Shown here: piece by piece, positions 8,446 to 16,513 of the stretch | Position numbering within the stretch: the first letter of the stretch is position 1 | How the letters are laid out: every line of letters starts with the position of its first letter | Origin: Marmoricola sp. URHB0036 | GTDB lineage: Bacteria; Actinomycetota; Actinomycetes; Propionibacteriales; Nocardioidaceae | Assembly (NCBI RefSeq): GCF_000426045.1 | Contig: NZ_AUEP01000013.1 | Location: 62,001 to 126,000 of the forward strand | Reading direction: 5' to 3' | DNA: 64,000 nucleotides | Notes under the pieces: generated by a model | The model's input: only the letters and a program-made list of their open reading frames with translations | The model's database searches: none | What the model was told of the DNA's origin: nothing | Position numbers and translations under genes: made by a program

Positions 8446-10575
8446 ATGACCGAACAGGCAACCCGACCCGTGCCGGTCAGGTCGATCGGGACCGACCTGC
8501 GTCGTGTGGACGGCGTCGAGAAGGTGACCGGGCGCGCCAGGTACGCCGCCGAGCAGCGTGCCGATGACGACGCGGGCGAGGCCCTGCACATGTGGCTGGT
8601 GCAGTCGACGATCGCCAAGGGTCGGGTCCGCCGAATCACCGCCGAGCGCGCCCGTTCCCATCCAGGAGTCGTGGACGTCATCGACCACACCAACGCCCCG
8701 CGCCTCGAGGACACCGACAACGCAGAGCTGGCGATCCTCCAGGATGCGGCGGTCGGATTCCGGGGACAGATCATCGCGCTGGTCCTAGCCGAGACGCCCG
8801 AGGCCGCGCGGGAAGGGGCCACCCTGGTCGACGTGGAGTACGACGTCACACCCCACGAGGCGGAGCTGCGCGAGGACAACGCGACCTACCGGCCCGACTC
8901 GGTGAACCCGGACATGGAGACCGACACCGACGACGGGGATGTCGACGCCGCGCTGGCAGAGGCGGAGGTGATCGTCGATCAGACGTACCGGACGCCCTAC
9001 GAGTACAACAACCCGCTCGAGCCGCACGCCACGCTGGCCTGGTGGGGAGAGGAGGAGGGACGACCAGTCCTCTCCATGTTCGACTCGACCCAGGGCGTGC
9101 ACGGCGTCGTCCAGGCGCTGGCCCCGATGCTCGGACTGGAACCGGATCAGGTGCGTGTGCAGGCGCCGTACGTCGGCGGCGGCTTCGGCAGCAAGGGGGA
9201 GGCGCACGCCCACGTCATGGCTGCGGCGCTCGCGGCGCGCACCACCAGCGGTCGTCCGGTCAAGCTCGCGGTGACTCGCCAGCAGATGTTCGCGCTGACC
9301 GGCTACCGCACCGCGACGATCTCCCACTTCCGGCTCGGAGCGAAGGCCGACGGCACCCTGACCGCCATCGAGCACGCCGTCCAGGAGCAGACCTCCGCGA
9401 TCCGCGAGTTCGCCGAGCAGACCGCCTCCCCGACTCGCATGATGTACGCCGCTCCGAACCGTCGTACCAGCCACCGGCTCGCCCGGCTCGATGTCGCGGT
9501 CCCCTCCTGGATGCGAGCACCTGGTGAGATGCCCGGAATGTTCGCGCACGAGGTGGCGATGGACGAGCTCGCCGTGGCGTGCGGCCTCGACCCGATCGTG
9601 CTTCGCGAGCGCAACGAACCCGAGGTCGACCCGGAGACCGGACGGCCCTTCAACAGGCGCCGGCTGCTGGACTGTCTGCACCACGGAGCCGAGAGGTTCG
9701 GCTGGGAGTCCCGGGCAGCCGAGGCCGGAGTCACCGCGGAAGGCGAATGGCGCGTCGGTACCGGGGTGGCCGCTGCCACGTACCCCGCCATGAAGATGCC
9801 GGGCAACGCCGCCCGCGTGCGAGCACTCGACGGTGGCCGGTACGCCGTCGCCATCGGCTGTGTCGACATCGGGACCGGCGCCCGCACCGCGCTCACGCAG
9901 ATCGCAGCAGACGCGCTCGGCGTGGAGACCGGCGCCGTCGACCTGGCCATCGCCGACACGCGACTGCCCCCGGCGTCGGTGGCCGGCGGTTCCTCCGGGA
10001 CCAGCTCGTGGGGAACCACGATCGTCGCGGCCGCGCAGCGCTTCCGCGCGGACCACGGCGATTCGCCGCGTCCCGGCCTCGAGACGACGGCCTCGCCGGC
10101 CGACGACCCGACGTCCGAGCAGTACGCGTTCCACTCCTTCGGCGCCGTCTTCGCGGAAGCTCGGGTCCACCGCTGGACCGGTGAGGTCAGGGTGCCGCGG
10201 CTCCTCGGTGTCTACTCCGTCGGCCGGGTGATCAACCCGGTCACAGCCCGTTCCCAGTTCCTCGGTGGTCTCGTCATGGGACTCTCAGCCGCTCTCTTCG
10301 AGACGTCGTACCGCGACCCGCGCTTCGGTCACGTCGTCACGCAGGACCTCGCGACCTACCACGTGGCCAGTCACGCCGACGTCCTCGACGTCGAGGCCGA
10401 GTGGCTGGAGGAGAGCGACGAGGTGTTCACCCCGATGGGGTCCCGCGGGGTGGGCGAGATCGGCATCGTCGGCACCGCTGCGGCCGTGGCCAACGCCACC
10501 CATCACGCGACCGGGATCCGCCATCGGTCGATCCCCCTGACCCCGGACAGGTTCCTGGAGAGTGTCCGCGCGTGA
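8446..10575 (+). CDS. Molybdenum-cofactor subunit of PaoABC-type aldehyde oxidoreductase (PaoC/YagR-like)
   Basis: A 709-aa large subunit of the xanthine oxidase family. VQAPYVGGGFGSKG near residue 240 is the first molybdopterin contact. AVPSWMRAPGEMPGMFAHE is the segment that carries the substrate-binding Arg, and the C-terminal GSRGVGEIGIVG holds the catalytic Glu that deprotonates Mo-OH. It oxidises aldehydes or N-heterocycles. It starts 5 bases after the FAD subunit; the order small-FAD-large is that of paoABC/yagTSR. No molybdenum-cofactor maturation gene (paoD/xdhC) is visible nearby. If the upstream frameshift is real, this subunit would lack its FAD partner. Confidence 0.92.
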   Translation: MTEQATRPVPVRSIGTDLRRVDGVEKVTGRARYAAEQRADDDAGEALHMWLVQSTIAKGRVRRITAERARSHPGVVDVIDHTNAPRLEDTDNAELAILQDAAVGFRGQIIALVLAETPEAAREGATLVDVEYDVTPHEAELREDNATYRPDSVNPDMETDTDDGDVDAALAEAEVIVDQTYRTPYEYNNPLEPHATLAWWGEEEGRPVLSMFDSTQGVHGVVQALAPMLGLEPDQVRVQAPYVGGGFGSKGEAHAHVMAAALAARTTSGRPVKLAVTRQQMFALTGYRTATISHFRLGAKADGTLTAIEHAVQEQTSAIREFAEQTASPTRMMYAAPNRRTSHRLARLDVAVPSWMRAPGEMPGMFAHEVAMDELAVACGLDPIVLRERNEPEVDPETGRPFNRRRLLDCLHHGAERFGWESRAAEAGVTAEGEWRVGTGVAAATYPAMKMPGNAARVRALDGGRYAVAIGCVDIGTGARTALTQIAADALGVETGAVDLAIADTRLPPASVAGGSSGTSSWGTTIVAAAQRFRADHGDSPRPGLETTASPADDPTSEQYAFHSFGAVFAEARVHRWTGEVRVPRLLGVYSVGRVINPVTARSQFLGGLVMGLSAALFETSYRDPRFGHVVTQDLATYHVASHADVLDVEAEWLEESDEVFTPMGSRGVGEIGIVGTAAAVANATHHATGIRHRSIPLTPDRFLESVRA

Positions 10576-10612
10576 CCAGGAGGCCGGCGCGGACACGGGG
10601 CGGCCGACTGTC

Positions 10613-11143
10613 CTACGCCTCGACCGGCTCGCCGGGCGCTATCTGGGAGCGGCGACCGATCAGCCCCAGCCCGATCATGCCCAGGGCCAGACCGAGGTGC
10701 AGCCAGTTGTCGGCATCGTTGACGGGCACGAAGTTGGCGCTGCTGTCGTGGCCGATCGCGAGGCCGTAGAACCACAGCACCAGGTAGATGACCCCGCCCC
10801 AGACGAGGTAGTGCGTCGCCGTGCGCGCTGTCCGCGCCAGCGCGAGACCTGCCACGCCGAACAGCAGGTGCACGATGTTGTGCAGGATCGAGACCTGGAA
10901 GACGCCGAGCAGCTCGGCCGAGCTCATGTGGCCGGCGAAGCTCAGGTCGTCGTAGTTGGTGGTGATGCCGGGGATGAAGCCGGCGATGCCGACCAGCAGG
11001 AAGACCGCACCGACGGCGGTCGCGGCCAGCCGGACCCAGTGGGCCTGGGTACGGGCCACGCTCCTGGCGTGCTGGTTGTCCCCACTCGATGACTCTGGCC
11101 GGAACGCTTCTGTTCCCTTCAGGCGGTCCTCCCGCTCGCTCAT
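10613..11143 (-). CDS. DUF4383 family membrane protein
   Basis: A 176-aa protein with a charged cytoplasmic N-terminus and four membrane segments (AATAVGAVFLLVGIAGFIPG; VSILHNIVHLLFGVAGLALA; YLVWGGVIYLVLWFYGLAIG; LHLGLALGMIGLGLIG). The HNIVHLLFGVAGLA motif is characteristic of the DUF4383 family, common in actinobacteria and cyanobacteria and of unknown function. The start at ATG 11143 is set by AAAGGA six bases upstream. A GCAT-N15-GGGTAC promoter precedes it, suggesting membrane stress expression. Confidence 0.9.
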   Translation of the reverse strand: MSEREDRLKGTEAFRPESSSGDNQHARSVARTQAHWVRLAATAVGAVFLLVGIAGFIPGITTNYDDLSFAGHMSSAELLGVFQVSILHNIVHLLFGVAGLALARTARTATHYLVWGGVIYLVLWFYGLAIGHDSSANFVPVNDADNWLHLGLALGMIGLGLIGRRSQIAPGEPVEA

Positions 11144-11174
11144 GGCATTCCTTTCGCTGAGGTGTCCGGCAGCG

Positions 11175-11199
11175 GTACCCGGTTGCGCGAGGGCAATGC
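11175..11199 (-). promoter_or_regulatory. Sigma-B/F-like promoter for the DUF4383 gene
   Basis: Minus strand GCAT (11199-11196), 15-base spacer, GGGTAC (11180-11175), then a leader of about 30 bases with its own Shine-Dalgarno before the ATG at 11143. Confidence 0.6.
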
Positions 11200-11349
11200 G
11201 CCCGGCATTTCCAGGAACGACGGCGCGTCGGCATGCAAGTCGTGCGGGCGGGTACGCCGAATGATGAGGACGCGGACGCGGGACGTCGCCTCGATACGCG
11301 CACTCCCGATCGTCTCGTCCTCCACGGAACGCTGAGAGGCGAGAGGCAG

Positions 11350-13809
11350 ATGGCACGGGTGGACCGGATCGCAGAGCCGTGGGGCACCAGGACGCCGTAC
11401 GGACCGGGCGAGCGCTGGCCGATGCGGGTGGACTCCCACCTGACGGAGGGCACTCGTCCGGCCGAGGTCGACCGGTGGGTCCAGTCGGCCTCGATGCTGC
11501 ACTCCAACGGCGACGCGATGGACATCGCGGTCAAGGGCGGTCGAATCGTCGGCGTTCGTGGGCGGTCCGAGGATCGCGTCAACCACGGTCGGCTGGACCC
11601 GAAGGACCTGTACGGCTGGCAGGCCAACCACTCACCGGATCGCCTCAGCACGCCCCTGATCAGGCGTGCCGGCGAGCTCGTGGAGACCGACTGGGAGACG
11701 GCCATGGAATCCGTCGCGCATCGCACCCGGGAGCTGCTGGAGGAGCGGGGTCCGTCCTCAATCGGGTTCTACACGACCGGCCAGCTGTTCCTGGAGGAGT
11801 ACTACACGCTGGCTCTCATCGCCCATGGCGGCATCGGCACCAACCACGTCGACGGCAACACCCGCCTCTGCACCGCCACCGCGGCCGCCACCCTGAAGGA
11901 GTCGTTCGCTTGTGACGGGCAGCCCGGCACCTACACCGACGTCGACCACGCGGATGTCATCTGTCTCTACGGCCACAACGTGGCCGAGACCCAGACCGTG
12001 CTGTGGATGCGCATCCTGGACCGGCTCGCCGGACCACGCCCGCCCGCGATTGTGTGTGTCGATCCGCGGCGAACACTGGTCGCCGAGCACGCGACGGTGC
12101 ACCTGGCCCCGCGGCCGGGGACGAACGTGATGCTGATGAACGCGTTGCTGCACGAGCTGCTCGAGCACGACTGGGTCGACCACGACTACGTCGAGGCCCA
12201 CGCCGTGGGGTTCTCCGAGCTGGAGAAGCTGGTGCAGGGCTACACCGTGGAACGAGCCGCTGAGGTGTGCGACGTGCCGGCCGACGAAGTCCGCGAGGCC
12301 GCTCGGCTGATCGGCACCTCGCGACGACTGATGTCGACCGTGCTGCAGGGGTTCTACCAGTCCCACCAGGCCACGGCAGCCGCCGTGCAGGTCAACAACA
12401 TCCACATCATCCGCGGCATGCTCGGTCAGCCGGGATGTGGCGTGCTGCAGATGAATGGCCAACCCTCGGCGCAGAACACTCGCGAGGCCGGGGCCGACGG
12501 GGACCTGCCCGGCTTCCGCAACTGGTCCAACGACGACCACGTCCAGGAACTGGCAGCGGTCTGGAACGTCGACCCGATCGACATCCCGCACTACAGCGAA
12601 CCCACGCACGCGATGCAGATCATGCGCTACGTCGAGGACGGCTCGATCCGTTTCCTCTACGTGACCGCCACCAACCCGGCCGTGTCGATGCCCGAGCTGC
12701 GCAGGATGCGCAGCATCCTCTCCCAGGAACGTCTGTTCCTCGTGGTGCAGGACATCTTCCTCTCCGAGACTGCCCAGCTCGCGGATGTCGTGCTGCCGGC
12801 CGCGACGTGGGGGGAGAAGACCGGTACCTTCACCAATGCCGACCGCACCGTGCACCTCTCCGAGAAGGCAGTGGATCCCCCGGGCGAGGCCCGACCCGAT
12901 CTCGACATCCTGCTGGACTACGCCGAGCGCCTGGACCTGCGCGACAAGGACGGTGCACCCCTGGTCAAGTGGAAGACCCCAGAGGCTGCGTTCGAGGGAT
13001 GGAAGGAGTGCTCTCGCGGGCGCCCCTGTGACTACACCGGGCTGACCTACGACAAGCTGCGCGGCAGCAGTGGTATCCAGTGGCCCTGCACCGAGGAGCA
13101 CCCCGAGGGGACCGAGCGCATCTACGTAAACGGGGCATTCTGGTCAGCGCCGACCTACTGTGAGAGCTACGGACGCGACCTGGTCACGGGAGCCCCGGTG
13201 GAACCGACGGAGTACCAGGCCCTGAACCCGTCGGGCAAGGCCATCATCAAGGCCGCTGAGTTCCTGCCCCTGCACGAACCGCCCACCGAGGAGCATCCGT
13301 TCCAGCTCATCACCGGTCGCACGCTCTACCACTTCCACACCCGGACCAAGACCGGTCGGGCGCCGCAGCTGCAGGCCGCCGCTGCGGACGTGTGGGTGGA
13401 ATGCTCGGTGGCCGATGCCGCAGCGCACGGGTGGTCGGAGGGTGACCTGCTTCGTGTCTCGACGCCACGAGGCCAGGTGACCGCGCGCGTGCGCGTCAGC
13501 GGGATCCGTGACGGTGTCCTGTTCCTGCCTTTCCACTACGGCTACTGGGACACCGCACCCGGAAACGGATCCGGTGACAACCGTGCCGCGAACGAGCTCA
13601 CCCTCACCGACTGGGACCCGGCTTCGAAGCAGCCGATCTTCAAGACTGCTGCTGCGGCCGCGACCCGGCTGAGGCCGTCCGACGGCTCCGTCGCTCCGGC
13701 CCCTTCGACGACAGCTTCTCGACCGGCACATGGGTCAGTGCCGGCCACCCGCGGGGACGACTCTGCTCTGGTCGACGAGGAACACGCGCCATCGGGAGGC
13801 GAGGCATGA
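11350..13809 (+). CDS. Molybdopterin oxidoreductase (Nap/Fdh-like) lacking the N-terminal FeS motif
   Basis: An 819-aa member of the DMSO reductase family. NTRLCTATAAATLKESF near residue 180 offers a Cys as molybdenum ligand, as in assimilatory/periplasmic nitrate reductases. The middle has VNNIHIIRGMLGQPGCGVLQMNGQPS, LADVVLPAATWGEKTGTFTNADR and a C-terminal dinucleotide-binding domain from LITGRTLYHFHTRT. The N-terminal CxxCxxxC...C set is absent: the corresponding stretch reads WVQSASMLHSNGDAMDIAVKGGRIVG. It therefore probably lacks the [4Fe-4S] cluster. ATG 11350 with GAGAGG upstream. The substrate could be nitrate, formate or another small oxo compound. ATGA-coupled to the next gene. Confidence 0.85.
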   Translation: MARVDRIAEPWGTRTPYGPGERWPMRVDSHLTEGTRPAEVDRWVQSASMLHSNGDAMDIAVKGGRIVGVRGRSEDRVNHGRLDPKDLYGWQANHSPDRLSTPLIRRAGELVETDWETAMESVAHRTRELLEERGPSSIGFYTTGQLFLEEYYTLALIAHGGIGTNHVDGNTRLCTATAAATLKESFACDGQPGTYTDVDHADVICLYGHNVAETQTVLWMRILDRLAGPRPPAIVCVDPRRTLVAEHATVHLAPRPGTNVMLMNALLHELLEHDWVDHDYVEAHAVGFSELEKLVQGYTVERAAEVCDVPADEVREAARLIGTSRRLMSTVLQGFYQSHQATAAAVQVNNIHIIRGMLGQPGCGVLQMNGQPSAQNTREAGADGDLPGFRNWSNDDHVQELAAVWNVDPIDIPHYSEPTHAMQIMRYVEDGSIRFLYVTATNPAVSMPELRRMRSILSQERLFLVVQDIFLSETAQLADVVLPAATWGEKTGTFTNADRTVHLSEKAVDPPGEARPDLDILLDYAERLDLRDKDGAPLVKWKTPEAAFEGWKECSRGRPCDYTGLTYDKLRGSSGIQWPCTEEHPEGTERIYVNGAFWSAPTYCESYGRDLVTGAPVEPTEYQALNPSGKAIIKAAEFLPLHEPPTEEHPFQLITGRTLYHFHTRTKTGRAPQLQAAAADVWVECSVADAAAHGWSEGDLLRVSTPRGQVTARVRVSGIRDGVLFLPFHYGYWDTAPGNGSGDNRAANELTLTDWDPASKQPIFKTAAAAATRLRPSDGSVAPAPSTTASRPAHGSVPATRGDDSALVDEEHAPSGGEA

Positions 13810-14327
13810 AGATCGCGCAGACGCTGCGGAACCTCCACGGCAACAAGGTCGGAGCCGCCATCGAGGAGCTGCACCGCTCCGAGAACGAGCTAGTCGGGGC
13901 CCTGCTCAACCTCTCCGACGAGCATAAGATCGACCACGAGATCTTCTACGTGGCACGAGACATCGCGCGCTGGTCCCAGGAGCACGTACGCCTCCTCGCT
14001 GAGGTCGGTCGCGACTACGACCTCGATCTGAGCCCAGAGTCCGAGGACGAGCCCACGCTGCTCGCACGGGTCAAGCAGAAGGGAGCCGAGCTGACCGGCC
14101 GCTTCCACGAACCGTCGCTGTTGCTGCTGGCCGACCTGAGGCGCGTCCACCGGATGGCTGCGGGGGTCTCCCTGGACTGGGAGGTCCTCGCCCAGACAGC
14201 GCAGGCCCTCAAGGATCGAGAGCTGCTCTCGACCGCCCAGGAATGCCACCCCGAGACACTGCGCCAGCTGCGGTGGGCCAACGCCAAGGTCAAGGAGACC
14301 GCTGCCCAGATCATGGTCACCGGTTGA
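13806..14327 (+). CDS. Conserved helical protein coupled to the molybdopterin enzyme
   Basis: 173 aa. Its ATG overlaps the stop of the molybdopterin oxidoreductase gene. It is nearly all alpha-helical, with EELHRSENELVGALLNLSDEHKIDHEIFYVARDIARWSQEHVRLL resembling a ferritin-like or hemerythrin-like bundle, but I do not see a complete metal-ligand set. A second helical half follows a charged linker. Translational coupling suggests a dedicated partner or chaperone, or an electron-transfer partner of the upstream enzyme; that is inference. Ends 15 bases from the convergent ligD-like gene. Confidence 0.75.
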   Translation: MKIAQTLRNLHGNKVGAAIEELHRSENELVGALLNLSDEHKIDHEIFYVARDIARWSQEHVRLLAEVGRDYDLDLSPESEDEPTLLARVKQKGAELTGRFHEPSLLLLADLRRVHRMAAGVSLDWEVLAQTAQALKDRELLSTAQECHPETLRQLRWANAKVKETAAQIMVTG

Positions 14328-14342
14328 GGGTCTCGAAGGGCC

Positions 14343-15956
14343 TCACCCGAATGTCGGGAGGTCCTGGTCGTGCACCAGCATCCCGGCGAACAGGTCACCC
14401 GTCTCCGCGATCCGTTGCGGCGCCGTACGGATGGTCCAGCGATCCGGTCGCAGCTCGGGGTCGTCGAGCTCGTGCCAGCCGATCGGCATGCTGACCGGAG
14501 CCCCGGCCGCGGGCCGGGTGGAGTACGGCGCGACGAGGGTCTTGTTGATCGCGTTCTGGGTGTAGTCGAGCCGGGCCCGGCCACCGCGTTCGCGCTTCTG
14601 CCACTTCCAGCTGACGAGCTCGGGAACGACCGCTCCGACCGTGCGGGACACCTGCTCGACCCACCGCCGGGTCTCGTCGAACTCGAGGTCCGCACGGATC
14701 GGGACCCAGATCTGGATGCCGCGTCGCCCGGTGACCTTGGGTTGCGCCCGCACGCCGAGCCTCTCGAACGCGGTGCGGTGCAGCCGGGCCAGGACGAGCA
14801 CCTCCTCCCAAGAGGTGTCCTCGCCCGGGTCGATGTCGAACAGGGCGTAGGTCGGACGCTCGGGCCCCGAGGTCAGCGAGGTCCACGGGTGCCACTCCAG
14901 CGCCCCGAAGTTGGCGGCCCACAGCAGAGCGGCCGGCTCGTCAGCGACCAGGTAGGTCTGGGTCTCGCCGGGTCCAGCGAGCGGGTTGTCCCACCGCGGT
15001 AACCAGTCGGGAGCATGGTCCGGCACCTCCTTGTGCCAGAACGACTTGCCCTCGGACCCGTCGGGGTAGCGGTGCAGGTTCAGCGCTCGTCCCTTGAGGT
15101 AGGGCACCGACACGGGCGCCACCTGTGCGACGTAGCGCAGGAAGTCCCGCTTGGTGATCGGGTGCTCGCTTCCGCGTCCGGGAAACAGCACCTTGTCGAG
15201 GTTCGTGACCTTGAGCTGCCGGCCGAAGACCTGCCAGACACCCTCCTTGCCGAGAGCCTCGAGCCCGGCGAGCTCGTCCTCGTCGGCGAGGTCCGAGGAG
15301 GACCGGACCTCCTCGGCCGCCTCGGCAGCCGGCAGCTCCGAGTGCCAGCGCCGATCGGGGTCAGCCTCGACCTCGGCGTTGGTGCGTCCGCTGAGCACCG
15401 AGCGCGGATGGTCCTCCGGGTCCCATCCCTCGACGGCGTGGTCGTCGTGCTTGTGCAGCAACAGCCAGTGCTCCTTGCCGTCGTCCCGGTCATCCGGTTT
15501 CCGCTCGGTGCGCACCAGCACCAGTCGGCCGTGCAGCTTGGTGCCGTGCACCTCGGCGTGCAGCTCCCCGTCGGCGACGGCTGCCATCGGGTCGTCGGTG
15601 CCGTGCGGCTCCCAGGTGCCGCGGTCCCAGACGATGACGTCGCCGCCGCCGTACTCACCCTTCGGGATCACTCCCTCGAAGTCGGCGTACTCCACGGGAT
15701 GGTCCTCGACGTGGACCGCCATCCGTCGTACGGACGGGTCCAGGGTGGGTCCCTTGGGCACGGCCCAGGAGACCAGTACCCCGTCGATCTCGAAGCGCAG
15801 GTCGTAGTGCAGGTTGCGGGCCCGGTGACGCTGTACGACGAAGCGTCGCTCGCCGGTACTCGCGGCACCGGTGCGCTCCCCGGAGGGCTCTGGTGTCGAC
15901 TCGAAGTCGCGCTTCTCGCGATACCGGCCCAGCGATTCCCGTACTGCGTCGCCCAC
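14343..15956 (-). CDS. LigD-like protein: 3'-phosphoesterase plus primase-polymerase, no ligase domain
   Basis: 537 aa from GTG 15956. Residues about 36-190 are the LigD phosphoesterase domain, with QRHRARNLHYDLRFE (metal-binding His), VPKGPTLDP and PKGEYGGGDV. Residues about 230-530 form the AEP-type polymerase domain: LKVTNLDKVLFPG, FDIDPGEDTSW with the catalytic acidic pair, GRRGIQIWVPI and RLDYTQNAINKT. These act in Ku-dependent non-homologous end joining. A separate ligase lies at 30211-31164; no Ku gene is in the window. I prefer GTG 15956 because GGGTAC (15972-15967) lies 10 bases upstream, and that element would otherwise sit inside the ATG 15974 start. Confidence 0.88.
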   Translation of the reverse strand: MGDAVRESLGRYREKRDFESTPEPSGERTGAASTGERRFVVQRHRARNLHYDLRFEIDGVLVSWAVPKGPTLDPSVRRMAVHVEDHPVEYADFEGVIPKGEYGGGDVIVWDRGTWEPHGTDDPMAAVADGELHAEVHGTKLHGRLVLVRTERKPDDRDDGKEHWLLLHKHDDHAVEGWDPEDHPRSVLSGRTNAEVEADPDRRWHSELPAAEAAEEVRSSSDLADEDELAGLEALGKEGVWQVFGRQLKVTNLDKVLFPGRGSEHPITKRDFLRYVAQVAPVSVPYLKGRALNLHRYPDGSEGKSFWHKEVPDHAPDWLPRWDNPLAGPGETQTYLVADEPAALLWAANFGALEWHPWTSLTSGPERPTYALFDIDPGEDTSWEEVLVLARLHRTAFERLGVRAQPKVTGRRGIQIWVPIRADLEFDETRRWVEQVSRTVGAVVPELVSWKWQKRERGGRARLDYTQNAINKTLVAPYSTRPAAGAPVSMPIGWHELDDPELRPDRWTIRTAPQRIAETGDLFAGMLVHDQDLPTFG

Positions 15957-16146
15957 GACTGCACCTGTACCCATCCGAGACGACCGCCTCCGCGACGTCG
16001 GCCAGCAGGTTGCTGGCTGCACCGACAGCATGGCAATGCCCTGCGCGGGCACTGAGTGCCCAGGAGCAGGTTCGCGCGCGAGGACTGCGTTCCGAGGTCT
16101 CGGGCGTCCAACCAAGCGGCGTCCGGGACCGCCTGCCCAGACCCCC

Positions 16147-16172
16147 GCCGGTGTGAGACGCCGGTGTGAGAC
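16147..16172 (+). repeat. Perfect 13-bp tandem duplication in a 5' region
   Basis: GCCGGTGTGAGAC occurs twice head to tail (16147-16159, 16160-16172), ending one base before the AGGAGGTG Shine-Dalgarno of the gene at 16183. It may be a binding site or a recent slippage duplication. Confidence 0.6.
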
Positions 16173-16182
16173 AGGAGGTGCC

Positions 16183-16458
16183 ATGACCACGTCACCATCG
16201 GACGGCGTCCGCCATGCCATCGAGCTGATGACCTCATGGCTCGAGAGTCCCGATGCCCTGTCCGACCTCTACGTCCTGCGACTTCGCTCGAACCTCGCCG
16301 ATCGTGCCGACGGGGACCCGATCGCCGGAGCAGTCGAGCTCGTGATGGGCATGACGGAGCTCTGCGGGGCACTTCTGGTCACGCTCTCGGAGGCCATCGC
16401 GGCTCCCGAGAGCGAGGTGCTGCAGCGGTTCGCGCTGCTCTACGCCGACCAGGACTGA
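16183..16458 (+). CDS. Hypothetical protein, 91 aa
   Basis: Start ATG 16183 is fixed by a near-perfect Shine-Dalgarno AGGAGGTG five bases upstream. The protein is acidic and helical, with no signal peptide; the hydrophobic stretch IAGAVELVMGMTELCGALLVTLSEAIA is amphipathic rather than transmembrane. I recognise no family. Upstream is a 13-bp tandem repeat. The MFS gene follows after 55 bases, which hold that gene's own candidate promoter. Confidence 0.7.
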   Translation: MTTSPSDGVRHAIELMTSWLESPDALSDLYVLRLRSNLADRADGDPIAGAVELVMGMTELCGALLVTLSEAIAAPESEVLQRFALLYADQD

Positions 16459-16478
16459 GGCCAACGCCCTCCCCTCGG

Positions 16479-16504
16479 GATTCGCGGCGCCGGCAGTCGG
16501 GTAC
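16479..16504 (+). promoter_or_regulatory. Sigma-B/F-like promoter for the MFS gene
   Basis: GATT (16479-16482), 16-base spacer, GGGTAC (16499-16504), then nine bases to the GTG start at 16514, implying a near-leaderless mRNA. Confidence 0.5.
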
Positions 16505-16513
16505 GGGCCGGGC

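Noticed and set aside
8785-10170. 461-codon minus-strand frame opposite the molybdenum subunit
   Set aside because: Shadow of the paoC-like gene; no recognisable motif, and codon third positions fit the plus-strand gene.
11758-13101. 447-codon minus-strand frame opposite the molybdopterin oxidoreductase
   Set aside because: Shadow frame; the plus-strand protein has strong family motifs over the same interval.
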